A stretch of 64,000 nt of DNA from Paraniabella ginsengisoli (GCF_022513635.1 NZ_JAKWBL010000003.1:124001-188000), one strand, 5' to 3'; positions 28,303 to 38,590 are shown, counted from the stretch's first letter. The notes: generated by a model not told the origin, from the sequence alone. Made by a program: numbers and translations.

Positions 28303-30474
28303 TTACCATCTTATTTTCACGTCTATCCCTTTACTTAAGTTTTTAAATTTCAACAATACTGTCTTCGATTCCGCATCCCACTTATTACTGTCAATAGGTA
28401 TTTCATTGTCACCATTCCTCATGCTGATCTCTATAGGCTTTTGAGGTAACTTAATACGCATGACATTTACAGTATTAGCGGGGCTTTTAACAGTGAATGT
28501 ATATATCTGATTTTTTACTTCTTCATTATACACCCGTGCGGCTGTGGCTAACACTTTTGGAGCAACACCGGTAGCAGCATTTATATTGTATAAGTATGCT
28601 TGCTCTCCAGGTTTAACTGTCTTTTCCCTAAGGACAGGAAGTTCTGGATCAAACAAATCAACGACAGGGCCTTTGATCACTAACGGGGTTTGATCATCAT
28701 TTTCATTCAACACGGCAGCTATGATATATGGACCACGGTGTAACAAAAAATTGTTTTTAAATGCCAGCTTGGTTGCATTTGCTTTTACTTCATAAGCTTC
28801 CTTTACTTTATTTATTAATACGTTATCAGCGTTTTTTGTTAATACCAACTCCTTGGGATCATGCCTGTTAATAGATACCCATCCCTTTCCGCTTTTTATA
28901 AACTCTGATGTATCCGCAATATTTAATTTCTCAAATAAATCTTCCGATGGAGCTTTATAATTCTTACCTTTTGTATTCCACCATTCATTAACTTCTTGAA
29001 ACGGGTCATTATCTCTTCCGTAATAAATCAGCACGCCACCTTTCTTTACCCAATCTGCTAATTCAGTATGATATGCTTCATTGAGTGGCTTCATGTTAGA
29101 GTAGCTCATTATTAATACTTTAATATTTTTTAAAGCATTTTCATGTAAGAGATTCTCCATGTGAACAGTTTCAATAGGTACACCTCTCTTTAATAGCGGC
29201 ATGGCCATTCCATAAAAGTTTGATAATTGAGGATCTTCATAACCTTCATGGGTAGGGAAGCGCTGAAACATCATAGAATTAGACACTAACACACCCATTC
29301 CGTGGCTTCCATTCAATTTATTATTCGATACAGGAATTTCGTTTAGCGAGTTTACCATAACCTGCATCTGCATAGCATACGCTGGTGCGATGGGCTGTTT
29401 TTCATCACTACCTTCCATTTTGAATTTACCCAGATAAATTCGATTGGGCCAAGGCATCACTTCATAATCCGCAACAGTGGGATATAAAAGCTTGGCGGTA
29501 AATGTAGCCTGGTAATTCTTTTTATAATCATCCCAGGTACGCGGCCAGTCTTCAATCGGATCTGTAAGTAAGAATATTTTTTTGCCGGTAGGTTGTATCA
29601 TTGAAATCATGGAACCGTATTCGAGAAAAGCATTTTCAAAAACTCTTTCTTTTTCTACGCCATTAAAGTAAACCGGCTCTCTTGAAGTTCCTGTCCAAAC
29701 CTGCGCGATGTAACCATCCACATCTTTAATAGACGCCAGACTGGCTTCAGGGCTTACAATACGCCAGGAAGAATAATTGATCAGAGAATGTGTTGGCACA
29801 TAACATTTCACATCCTTCCCTACACTTTTGCTATAAGATTTGACGTAAGCAAAACATTCTTTCAATGCATTATAATAAAGATCATATTTAAGCTTAGATG
29901 ATTGATAAGTTGCTTCCGGTGATTCATGTTGCGGCTTCCAATCGAACCCATAATATCTCTTCCACTCTTTTTTAAAAGCTCCGCTATATCCGGCGCGGGC
30001 CCAAAACTCTGGTTCCTCCAAATGTATTGCAGAAACGCCTGCGTCAATAGCACGCTTTAGATGCGTTTTTAGGTATTTGAGGAAATTATCTGACGGTACA
30101 GTATACGGTACATTTTTACCATGCCAGATTGTATCACCGTCTCGTTCTACCTGCCCTTCATCTAAATGGGTTTTGCCATCATACTCCCCTAAAAAGTAAT
30201 CCTGATATTGCCCCCAGGCAATGCCGGTCATAAAGTGAACTTTATAACCTTTGTCTCTCCATCCTTTTACCCGTTCTTCAAATTTGCCACCTGCGTCATT
30301 AACTCCATATACAATTGCAACATCCGACCTGACATCGTAAGCTTCATTCCAGGGTGCAGCTATTTGAAAAGCTGTTTTTTCATTTTTATGATCAGGTGTG
30401 TTAATGGTTTGACCATTAACACCACCTGATATTATTAAACTGCCTATTAAGATATATCTCTTTATAATTACCAT
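28303..30474 (-). CDS. Unrecognised 723-residue secreted protein, putative TIM-barrel glycosidase
   Basis: I cannot place this in a named GH family. It has a signal peptide (ILIGSLIISGGVNGQT). An N-terminal region of about 350 residues looks like a (beta/alpha)8 barrel: RDKGYKVHFMTGIAWGQYQD, AIDAGVSAIHLEEPEFWARA, YGFDWKPQ, KCYVPTHSLINYSSW and DGYIAQVWTG. A second domain (about 390-520) resembles the GATase-like fold of GH42-type enzymes (VLIMSYSNMKP, LADWVKKGGVLIYYG). A beta-sandwich C-terminus follows. The HLEEPEF pair of Glu is a candidate acid/base. It overlaps the susD stop by seven bases, so it is translated together with SusD. It is the strongest candidate in the window for a new enzyme family. 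Confidence 0.7.
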   Translation of the reverse strand: MVIIKRYILIGSLIISGGVNGQTINTPDHKNEKTAFQIAAPWNEAYDVRSDVAIVYGVNDAGGKFEERVKGWRDKGYKVHFMTGIAWGQYQDYFLGEYDGKTHLDEGQVERDGDTIWHGKNVPYTVPSDNFLKYLKTHLKRAIDAGVSAIHLEEPEFWARAGYSGAFKKEWKRYYGFDWKPQHESPEATYQSSKLKYDLYYNALKECFAYVKSYSKSVGKDVKCYVPTHSLINYSSWRIVSPEASLASIKDVDGYIAQVWTGTSREPVYFNGVEKERVFENAFLEYGSMISMIQPTGKKIFLLTDPIEDWPRTWDDYKKNYQATFTAKLLYPTVADYEVMPWPNRIYLGKFKMEGSDEKQPIAPAYAMQMQVMVNSLNEIPVSNNKLNGSHGMGVLVSNSMMFQRFPTHEGYEDPQLSNFYGMAMPLLKRGVPIETVHMENLLHENALKNIKVLIMSYSNMKPLNEAYHTELADWVKKGGVLIYYGRDNDPFQEVNEWWNTKGKNYKAPSEDLFEKLNIADTSEFIKSGKGWVSINRHDPKELVLTKNADNVLINKVKEAYEVKANATKLAFKNNFLLHRGPYIIAAVLNENDDQTPLVIKGPVVDLFDPELPVLREKTVKPGEQAYLYNINAATGVAPKVLATAARVYNEEVKNQIYTFTVKSPANTVNVMRIKLPQKPIEISMRNGDNEIPIDSNKWDAESKTVLLKFKNLSKGIDVKIRW

Positions 30475-32264
30475 CCTGGATTTTGTATAAGTTCAAAATC
30501 ATTATTAACATCTTCTATAGGAATCGGGAAGAAATAATGCCTTGTTGCAAACACTCTTGTCTCAAAAGGTTTTTTGTTATAAAAACCGGGAATCGGGGAA
30601 TCAATATCAAGCCCCATAGCCGGGCCATTATCTGTTTGCGGAGCTATTTTCCAACGTCTGGTATCAAAGTAGCGTACATTTTCAAAACATAGTTCTATTT
30701 GTTTTTCCTGCCTGATAGCTTGCCGCATAGCTGCTTGTCCCGATGGTGCTGGGAGATCAGCAGAGCCATATTGTGGAACGCCAGCTCTCTCCCTAATCAA
30801 ATTCAAATATTTTAAAATATCCGCGTCTCCTGGACTGGCTTCATTCAATGCTTCCACATAATCGAGATAAATGTTTGCAAGGCGCAAAAGAATGATCACG
30901 CTGTTTCCCTGATTCCAATTTTTAGTAGTCGCGCCTTTTCTCACAATGTAGCCTGTAGGAGAATAATCATTACTGGTACCTTTACCAGAATTTCCCTGAA
31001 AATATAAACGGGTCACAAAATCGCCGGAATTTGTATTTAGCCAACGCCTGTTATCGTAAGTAATATTTACATAAAAACGAGGTTCTCTGTTTACCCATTG
31101 ATTAAAAGTCTGTCTATCCGTATTATCATCCGGAGCTCTAAAATTAGATGTGCCTGTAGTTGAATATCCTGAAGCGGGGTCAGTAATTGGTCTTCCGTTA
31201 CTCATAAAAAACGCATCTACCTGCCTCTGTGTAGCACTAAGTCCGCCGCTACCCCTTACCTCAGAAGCAAAGCCATTGTGATATGGTGTAACCTCATAAT
31301 TACGTGCATTATCATCGTCAGGCCTGCCAAAAATTGTTTCTTTATTCCAGTCTACCAATATTGCATCTCGACAAGACAGGAAGGGGTCAAAATCTCCCTC
31401 TGAATTATTAGTTCTGTAAAGATCAAAAACAGTTGGCACAAACTGAGTAATGAAATCTTTATATGCTGCCGCTGCTTTACCCCATTTGGAAGCATCATTA
31501 GATTGAGGTATTAATTGTTTGCCGTCATTATTTTTTAAACTTGCAAAATCCGTGTTTCCATTAAACAAAGGGCTTGCGGCGTATAATAGCGCCGTAGCTT
31601 TTATACCTAAAGCAATCGGTTTCGTAATGCGTGCAATATTTGCTTCATTCAAAGGTCTTACAGGTAAATCTACAGCTGCCGCATCGAGCTCCGATGTAAT
31701 ATAGTCTATACATTCATCTACAGTATTTCTTGGTAATTGTAATTGTTGAAAGGGAGCATCTACTTCAATCACATCGTTACCCAGCAATACCACCGGTCCA
31801 TAAATACGAAATAAATAAAAATAGTAAATGGCTCGTAATGCTCTGGCTTCAGCTTTATATTGTCTTTTTTGTACATCAGTAATGTCTACAGTAACATTGT
31901 CAATGTTAGCTATAAAAAACGTTGCGTTTCTAATTCCTTTATAGTAATCACGCCAAAAATTTTTTGTAAACCCACTATTTACGTCCCAACTTCCAATATT
32001 AATCTGGTTAGATTCTACAAATCCCCATAAATATTCTGCTTCATCAGAACCTCCCGTCCATGCACCAGAGTTAAAATTACCAACAAAGCGTTGACTATGC
32101 TCTCTTGGCACAAACGAATAAACGCTGGCCAGGAACCTTTCAGCTGTTGACCTGTTCCTAAAGGTTTCTTCAAGCGTAAGCCGGTCATTCGGTATTTGAT
32201 CCAAATACCTCTTGCAACCTGTAAAACTTACAGTTAAAATGAGTAATATAATTATGTATTTCAT
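30468..32264 (-). CDS. SusD/RagB-family nutrient-binding outer-membrane lipoprotein
   Basis: The 598-residue surface lipoprotein captures glycan for the SusC transporter and acts as its lid. It has a lipobox FTGCKRYLDQ, the N-terminal LTLEETFRNRSTAERFLASV typical of SusD, TPR-like helices (QYKAEARALRAIYYFYLFRI, YGPVVLLGND) and the C-terminal GNSVIILLRLANIYLDYVEA followed by LNLIRERAGVPQYG. It begins 21 bases after susC and overlaps the next gene, which indicates one operon. Its ligand is presumed to be the glycan degraded by the neighbouring enzymes. Confidence 0.96.
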   Translation of the reverse strand: MKYIIILLILTVSFTGCKRYLDQIPNDRLTLEETFRNRSTAERFLASVYSFVPREHSQRFVGNFNSGAWTGGSDEAEYLWGFVESNQINIGSWDVNSGFTKNFWRDYYKGIRNATFFIANIDNVTVDITDVQKRQYKAEARALRAIYYFYLFRIYGPVVLLGNDVIEVDAPFQQLQLPRNTVDECIDYITSELDAAAVDLPVRPLNEANIARITKPIALGIKATALLYAASPLFNGNTDFASLKNNDGKQLIPQSNDASKWGKAAAAYKDFITQFVPTVFDLYRTNNSEGDFDPFLSCRDAILVDWNKETIFGRPDDDNARNYEVTPYHNGFASEVRGSGGLSATQRQVDAFFMSNGRPITDPASGYSTTGTSNFRAPDDNTDRQTFNQWVNREPRFYVNITYDNRRWLNTNSGDFVTRLYFQGNSGKGTSNDYSPTGYIVRKGATTKNWNQGNSVIILLRLANIYLDYVEALNEASPGDADILKYLNLIRERAGVPQYGSADLPAPSGQAAMRQAIRQEKQIELCFENVRYFDTRRWKIAPQTDNGPAMGLDIDSPIPGFYNKKPFETRVFATRHYFFPIPIEDVNNDFELIQNPGW

Positions 32265-32285
32265 GATAAAATAATTAATGTAGTT

Positions 32286-35200
32286 TTAGAAATTGAGGTT
32301 AACACCTAAAGAATAAGATTTAATATTTGGATACCTTGTTCCATTCCCGACATTTACGGTACTTTCTAAATCCCAAAATTTGAACTGGCTAAATGTAAGT
32401 GGATTGAATGCCTGGATGTAAACGATCGCCTTTTTAAATACGCCTTTTATCAAATGCTGTGGAACAATGTAATCCAATTCTGCAGTTTTCAGCCTGATAA
32501 AATCAGCATCACGTAGCCACCAAGTACTGGTTTGGGTATTATTTCTATTTCTATCTTCGCCGTTTGCCAGCCTTGGATAAAATACATCCTGCCTGGGATT
32601 AGCCTCTGTCCAACGATCTTCTATATTCGAAAAAACATTTGAAATACCAGCTCCGTTTGCGAAAGGCTGGATAGCGTCTCCGGCTAAAAACACATCGGCA
32701 CCATTCTGGCCTGTAAAAAGGACATTTAATTTAAATGCCTTGTAGCCCAATCCAAAACCAAAACCATATACCATTGACGGTACATCACCAAACCCTATTT
32801 TGGTTTGATCATAGCTATTAATCAATCCATCCCCGTTCAAATCTTTGTATTTAATATCGCCCGGAAGGATTAATGATTTATCTCCAGGAACAGCGCTGGC
32901 ATCAATTTCCGCCTGATCTCTAAATAGCCCTTCTGCAACATATCCAAAACGAGCAAGAATGTTATCGCCGCGTCTGTCCATCCATGGGTATTTAGGTATT
33001 GGCTGATCGTTTTCAACCATTTCATCTTTATTATAGGTAAAGTTGCCGCGCAGATTAAAAGTGAACTGACCGATATTACCGTTATACTCAATGCTCCCAT
33101 CTATACCCTTATTAGTAGTAATCCCTAAATTACCAAACGAGTTGGCTACTAAGCCCCATGAATAAGGGCAAAGACCCCTTCTTAAGAAAATACCTTCTCT
33201 TCTTTCTTTGAAAAAATCCACAATTAAAGAAAGCCTGTCATTTAATGTTTTTATCTCAACGCCTAAATCTTGTTTTCTTGCTTCAGCCCAGCGCACATCA
33301 TAACCAAACTCTGTAACATTAATACCCGACGTATATCCATAGTCTTTGGCAAACCGATATCCTTGCACATTATCTGCAACAATAGTCAAATAACCAAATC
33401 GTCTGCCTACAATGTCACCGATACCTGTTAAACCATCAGAGTACCTGAATTTCAGGTAGGTAATCACATTTTTAACCGGTTGGAAAAACTTCTCGTTTGA
33501 TGGAACCCAACCTACACCGAATGCAGGAAATGTACCGAAGCGATTTTCCGGCGCAAAAGTTTCTGAACCATTGTATCCAATATTACCTTCGATAAAATAG
33601 CGGTCATCGTAAGAATATGTTAATCTTCCCGCAAATCCTACTGATCTTTGAGGGATCGCGCTAGCAAAATCACCTGCAAACTCTTCAGACATGTCTTGAG
33701 TATAAAATAACGCTAGACCACCTACCCGGCTTTTGCCAAAAGTATTATCATAGTTCAAAGAAGATTCCCAATAAAATTTTCTTTCGCCAAAATTACTCCG
33801 CTCATAGGAAAGGTAATTACCTGACCCTACAAACGTTCTTGTAAGATTTAAAGAACCGTCATCATTTCTAGGCTTTTCAGGATCTGGGAAAAAGGTATCT
33901 TCTCTCTTACCTCTGCCTAAAACACGTCTATTTGATGCATCAAATGCAAACATTGATGTAGCGCTAAGGCCTTTGACAAGGAAGCCGAAATCCTGTGTTA
34001 GTCTAAGATTTGAAAATAACTCGTTAGTAAATTCCGTGTTATAACCTCTCCTAGTAAGATCAGCCCAAGGATTTCTGAAGCCACCATTGGGGTTTTTTCC
34101 TGGAACAAAGCCACCGGTGTATTCCAATGGATATTCTGTAGGAGGTGTAGACATAGCAGATCCAAATATATCAGTAACACCAATATAGGGCTGGTTGATA
34201 TTGCTGAAGAAACCTCTGATGCCTATATCTAATTTTGTTGTACGGGTAATATTCATGTTGACATTGGTAGTAACATTAAACCGCCTAAACTTCAAATCCG
34301 CATTATAATCTTGTAACTTATCTGTGTTCATTAATCCAGTTTCGTCATAATAAGATACAGATCCATAGTACTTTAAAAAGTCGGTTCCTCCGTTAACGTT
34401 TACATTAGCTGTTCTTATACTTCCGGTGGGCTTAAACAAAGCGTCAAACCAGTCAACGTTCGGATACAATTCAGAGTCTGCGCCATTTAATGTATTATCG
34501 ATGTATTCCTGGGAATATTTGGCCACCTGGCCGCGTGTGGTAAACGACTCATTGGCAGCTTCCAGGTATTGCGAAGCATTAGCCATTTTAGGTACTTGGG
34601 TAAACGTGGAGATACCCTGACTAAAATCCAAGCTCACCTGAGGTTTACCAACTTTTCCTGTTTTAGTCGTAATCAAAATAACGCCATTGGCACCGCGCAC
34701 ACCATATACAGCCGTACCAGCGGCATCCTTTAAAACAGTAAAGGATGCAATGTCCTGTGGGTCTATATTGTTTATACTACGCTGTACTCCATCCACTAAA
34801 ATCAAGGGAGCGGATGAACCGCCGCCAAAAGTTGATATCCCACGAATCCATATATCAGCGCCACTACGGCCAGGCTGGCCGCCGCGTTGCACCCCAATAA
34901 CGCCCGACAATCGGCCCGCAAGGAGGGTATTAATATTGGACACCGGCATATCTAATTCTTCGGGATTTACCGTAGACTGTGCCCCAACAACACTTATTTT
35001 TCTTTGTCTTCCAAAGCCTACTACTACTACTTCATTCATCGAGTTTTGTTCTGCTTCCAAAACAATATTTAAAACCCTGTTATCGCCTATTATTACTGCC
35101 GTAGATATATAACCTACTGCAGAAAACACAAGGCTGTCAAATTTTGATGCCTGAATGTTAAACTCGCCTCGTGCATCTGTAATTGTGCCCCTCTCTGAGC

Positions 35201-35366
35201 CCTGCACCTGAACTGATACATTGGCAATAAATATTCCTGCCCTATCTCTTACCAGGCCCGAAATATTTTGTGTTTCGTTTTGACTGTAGACGTATGTTGT
35301 ACTAAAAAAAATCAGTAGCAACAGTACATGTAGGCCCTTGTTAGATAGCCAAACTGGACTTCTCAT
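32286..35366 (-). CDS. SusC/RagA-family TonB-dependent glycan transporter
   Basis: The 1026-residue outer-membrane beta-barrel imports oligosaccharides with energy from TonB-ExbBD. A signal peptide and a carboxypeptidase-D-like regulatory domain (ISGLVRDRAGIFIANVSVQV) are followed by the TonB plug (VVVGFGRQRKISVVGAQSTV, LAGRLSGVIGVQRGGQPGRS, LILVDGVQRSINNIDPQDIA, FTVLKDAAGTAVYGVRGANG) and then the barrel, ending in the typical terminal aromatic LGVNLNF. No STN or anti-sigma-binding extension is present, so ECF sigma control is unlikely. It starts 31 bases after GH172 and is followed by susD after 21 bases. Confidence 0.97.
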   Translation of the reverse strand: MRSPVWLSNKGLHVLLLLIFFSTTYVYSQNETQNISGLVRDRAGIFIANVSVQVQGSERGTITDARGEFNIQASKFDSLVFSAVGYISTAVIIGDNRVLNIVLEAEQNSMNEVVVVGFGRQRKISVVGAQSTVNPEELDMPVSNINTLLAGRLSGVIGVQRGGQPGRSGADIWIRGISTFGGGSSAPLILVDGVQRSINNIDPQDIASFTVLKDAAGTAVYGVRGANGVILITTKTGKVGKPQVSLDFSQGISTFTQVPKMANASQYLEAANESFTTRGQVAKYSQEYIDNTLNGADSELYPNVDWFDALFKPTGSIRTANVNVNGGTDFLKYYGSVSYYDETGLMNTDKLQDYNADLKFRRFNVTTNVNMNITRTTKLDIGIRGFFSNINQPYIGVTDIFGSAMSTPPTEYPLEYTGGFVPGKNPNGGFRNPWADLTRRGYNTEFTNELFSNLRLTQDFGFLVKGLSATSMFAFDASNRRVLGRGKREDTFFPDPEKPRNDDGSLNLTRTFVGSGNYLSYERSNFGERKFYWESSLNYDNTFGKSRVGGLALFYTQDMSEEFAGDFASAIPQRSVGFAGRLTYSYDDRYFIEGNIGYNGSETFAPENRFGTFPAFGVGWVPSNEKFFQPVKNVITYLKFRYSDGLTGIGDIVGRRFGYLTIVADNVQGYRFAKDYGYTSGINVTEFGYDVRWAEARKQDLGVEIKTLNDRLSLIVDFFKERREGIFLRRGLCPYSWGLVANSFGNLGITTNKGIDGSIEYNGNIGQFTFNLRGNFTYNKDEMVENDQPIPKYPWMDRRGDNILARFGYVAEGLFRDQAEIDASAVPGDKSLILPGDIKYKDLNGDGLINSYDQTKIGFGDVPSMVYGFGFGLGYKAFKLNVLFTGQNGADVFLAGDAIQPFANGAGISNVFSNIEDRWTEANPRQDVFYPRLANGEDRNRNNTQTSTWWLRDADFIRLKTAELDYIVPQHLIKGVFKKAIVYIQAFNPLTFSQFKFWDLESTVNVGNGTRYPNIKSYSLGVNLNF

Positions 35367-35397
35367 AAATGATACTTTAAAAATTAAAAATTGGTTT

Positions 35398-37337
35398 TTA
35401 TTTTATGGGAACAAGCATTACCCGATTGAATATCAAACGGCTCTCTTCGTTTTCTTTTTTAAATAATATACTCACAGGTATACCCTGATCATAAATTTCT
35501 ACATCACCCACATAAACATCATTCCTGTTTAAAGAAATCGCTTTCCATCCGCTGGCTTCGCGGCCTGCAGCTATATTAACACTGATCTGGTTGCTATTAA
35601 TGTTCTCTTGATGCAGATATATTTTATATTTCCCCGTCTTTAATTCATTCACATTAATATTCATTGCAGCATTTTCATTCCCGGTCAACACGGCGTTGCC
35701 ATCTTTTAAAACAATATTACCATTGTAAGTAAGATGTTGCATTAAGCGGGTATAAAACGTAATGGTATCTGGCTGAAACACAATAGTAGCTTCATTATCG
35801 GGGGCTGCATTTATACTTACTGGTTGGTTAGCATAATAAAATGCAACGGAGGTGTACCATACTTTTCGGTTATTTTTTTCCGGGCCGTGTTCAATGCTAT
35901 GAAATATGTTTTTTGAAAAAGGGAGTTTATCAGTAATATAAAACCTGTATCCTCCGGTTCTGCTGAATGGTAAAGAATAATCAAGACAGCCATGTAAGGG
36001 TCCGCCTAATTTCTCAACCCAGCCTCCTGGTTGTGCATACCATCCGCCATTAAAATAATCTTCACTTCCTGTGCCGTGAATACTGTTATTCCCGTCTATC
36101 ACGGTAGAATCATCACCTTCAAAAAATTCTGTAAAATTTGTAAACTCTGTAGCCTGGCTTTGAAGTAATGTGCCAACATAATGTCCCTTTCCAGATCCTT
36201 TCAAAAAATATGTGGCTTACCCAATGCAGGCGGACTGCTATTCCAAAAAGAATATAACTTTCCTTCTTTCTTCGGATCTCTTTTTTCATCAGTATGATAA
36301 ACAGATGTCTCCAAAGAAATAGTCGGCTGATTTTTTATCGTTTCATTTTTCCTGTATACCAGCTCTAATGTGGCCGATCTGTCAAAAGGCATCGGTAAAT
36401 AACAAAACAGTTTTGATGGGGTTGAGCCCAATAACATACTGTTCATGGAACGCTCACCAAAAGCATAGCCAAAAAAATCAGCAACAGGAATATTAATGGC
36501 TGCATTCTTTTCCGCGTCCCATGTAATTCTGATATCAATCTGCTTATGTATGCCTTCAAAAAATTTAGATGGCATTATTTCTATACCCAGAACCCGTCCA
36601 CCATCTGTCAGGGAAGCAAATGGCAATATATCGCCTGGATTTAATGTCAGTTCTTTTTTAATACAGTTTGTCTTATCAGAGAAAATTGTGGAAACCGATT
36701 GTTCATCTCTTTGCCATAATGATGCAATACTTTTTAGCATCGATTTTTCGTTGGCAGATATTTTATTACTAAATGACTTAACGTGATAGTTTGTATTTAA
36801 CTGCCTAAACTGAATTTGCAGGAACATCAGTTTATCACCACGCAGTACTATTTTACACCCTTTATTATAAGGAATAGGAATATAACTATAAAAGCCGCCA
36901 ACTTTTGCTCCAGCCAATGGTGAAATGAAGGGAGCAATATTACCGGTAAACAGATCTCGAAAACGAATTGAAAAAGTGGGTATCGAAGCACCGTCGAAAT
37001 AAAACTCCAATGTATCATCTGTTGGTGTTGGCGTCCATATTCTTTCAATAACTCCGCTGTTTTTCTCCTCGAATATTACAAGGTTTCCTTTTTCATCCTT
37101 TCTCAAGAAGGAATATTTCCCACTGAAACCGTCGTCATTACCGCCCGTGCGGTCGTAGGAGGAAACTTGTTTAACCTCGCTTCCTTCAAAATATTCCGGC
37201 ATACGGGACACATCCTTCATTCGGTTCAACTCAGACAGGAAATCAACATCGCCAGACTGAGAGAAAAGGTTTGTGCACGGATATAATACTGCCACACCAA
37301 CACAGAATAACAACAATATGCTACGCAGAATAATCAT
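35398..37337 (-). CDS. GH172 (DUF2961) secreted glycoside hydrolase, long form (frameshifted by apparent indel)
   Basis: When frames are joined the protein is about 646 residues. It has a signal region at the N-terminus and the GH172 domain: SSYDRTGGNDDGFSGKYSFL, GVIERIWTPTPTDDTLEFYF, FRDLFTGNIAPFISPL, FYSYIPIPYNKGCKI, GSGKGHYVGTLLQ, FFEGDDSTVIDGNNSIHGTG and SEDYFNGGWY with the conserved Glu. A C-terminal extension of about 130 residues looks like a carbohydrate-binding sandwich. The break is in A6 at 36203-36208, where a seventh gives HIFLKGSGKGHYVG. It is the first enzyme gene after lacI and has the operator-like site and promoter of the locus in front of it. A D-arabinofuranosidase role is inferred. 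Confidence 0.92.
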
Positions 37338-37370
37338 ATGGCTCCTGCAATTTTGTTATCGAATCGTTAA

Positions 37371-37390
37371 AGAAAAATCGTTTTTGCAAT
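37371..37390 (-). promoter_or_regulatory. Operator-like site for the LacI regulator, copy 1
   Basis: The plus strand reads GAAAAATCGTTTTTGCAAT. It contains AAAATCGTTTTTG, a pseudo-dyad shared exactly with 38591-38610 upstream of lacI. It starts two bases downstream of the candidate -7 box of the GH172-susCD operon, so a bound repressor would block initiation. Assignment to this LacI is inferred from position and symmetry. Confidence 0.5.
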
Positions 37391-37391
37391 A

Positions 37392-37423
37392 CTAAAGTAA
37401 CAAAGTTTTGTTAACTACAAAAA
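37392..37423 (-). promoter_or_regulatory. Candidate promoter of the GH172-susCD operon (-33 TTTTTG, -7 TACTTTAG)
   Basis: On the minus strand, TTTTTG (37418-37423) is followed after 18 bases by TACTTTAG (37392-37399). This is close to the Bacteroidota consensus TTG-n19-TAnnTTTG. It lies just upstream of the GH172 ATG at 37337 and next to the operator-like site. Confidence 0.5.
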
Positions 37424-37429
37424 TTATTT

Positions 37430-38434
37430 TTACAAAGATTTTCTAAGAATCACTTCTGCTTTTAGTAATGTTCCCTGCTTTGCTGGCTCGCCATGCCCAT
37501 TCATTTGCAGGCAGAGGATTTCGACACCTTCCTTAGCTATTTCGTTTATGGGCTGATTTATAGAGGTTATGGCTGGTGAGTAAAGTTTAAATATTTCGTG
37601 GTCATCAAAAGACAAGACACCTACACGCGAAGGAATTTTCCATTTCAGCTCCTGCAATACTTTTAATCCTTGTATAGCAAGATAGTTGGTCGCAAAAAAA
37701 TAGCGTCTATATCACTATTACTCTTTAGGAAAACTTTAATGTCATTTTCATAAGCATTTTCTTGTATCGAAAATGGCAACTCTAATATCAATTCGGGATA
37801 AAAAGATCATATTTTTTTGCTGTTGATTTGAAGGCCGCAAGTCGATCCTGCATTTGCGTTTGATCGAGTGCTGTAATAATAAAAGCTATTTTTTGATAGC
37901 CCTGTTCAACCAGCAACTGTACACCCGACTTTACGCTGCGCTTATTATCAACTAATACATAAGGGATGTCAACGTCAGCAAAATATCTATCTAAAAGCAC
38001 TACTGGCTTCTTCGCATTTTTTAGTTTCAATACTTCTTCTTTCATTCCCTTAGAAGGCGTTATAATAAACCCATCCACCTGTTTATGTAGCATTCTAATA
38101 AGTTCAGATCCCTTCTTATCGTCATTTTCTGTACTGCAGTAAACGAGCCGATAACCTACACCGTGTGCAATATCTTCTATGGCTTTGGCAAGCATAGAAA
38201 AAAATCTGTTGGATATATCTTCCACTATCAAACCAATAACATGCGTTTTACCAGTACGAAGGCTAGCGGCAGATTTATTAGGAACATAGCCGGTTTCCTT
38301 AATGATCTTCCGAATTTTTTTGCCATCTCCTCGCTAATGCGCATTTCCTTTTCTTTACCGTTAATTACAAAAGAAACTGTAGAGGGTACTACGCCTGCGA
38401 TTTGTGCAATGTCCTTAATAGAAAGCTGCTTCAT
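37430..38434 (-). CDS. LacI-family transcriptional regulator (three apparent indels)
   Basis: The N-terminal helix-turn-helix reads LSIKDIAQIAGVVPSTVSFV, followed after correction by IRKIIKETGYVPNKSAASLR, then a periplasmic-binding-like sugar domain (LIVEDISNRFFSMLAKAIED, QVDGFIITPS, PVVLLDRYF, VGVLSFDDHEIFKLYSPAIT). Breaks occur at T7 38315-38321, A5 37800-37804 and A7 37694-37700. One base in each joins the frames into about 335 residues. The gene lies directly upstream of GH172 and probably represses the glycan operon until a sugar ligand binds. This is unusual because many SusCD loci use HTCS or ECF/anti-sigma pairs, neither of which is present here. Confidence 0.9.
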
Positions 38435-38524
38435 ATGTCAAGTAGTATAAATCTTTGGTTCAATCAAAATATTGGCATCCTGACCAGAGGGTGAAATCAC
38501 AATAACTCTTTTAATGTGAAAACC

Positions 38525-38579
38525 TTATCAACATATCCACCCAGTTCAATGGGACTTTAAAGTAGAACAATGTTGATAA
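38525..38579. repeat. Inverted repeat TTATCAACAT...ATGTTGATAA
   Basis: TTATCAACAT at 38525-38534 and ATGTTGATAA at 38570-38579 are perfect 10-base inverted repeats separated by 35 bases, in the intergenic region upstream of lacI. It could be a terminator-like or regulatory structure. No factor can be assigned. Confidence 0.4.
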
Positions 38580-38590
38580 AACATCACTTA

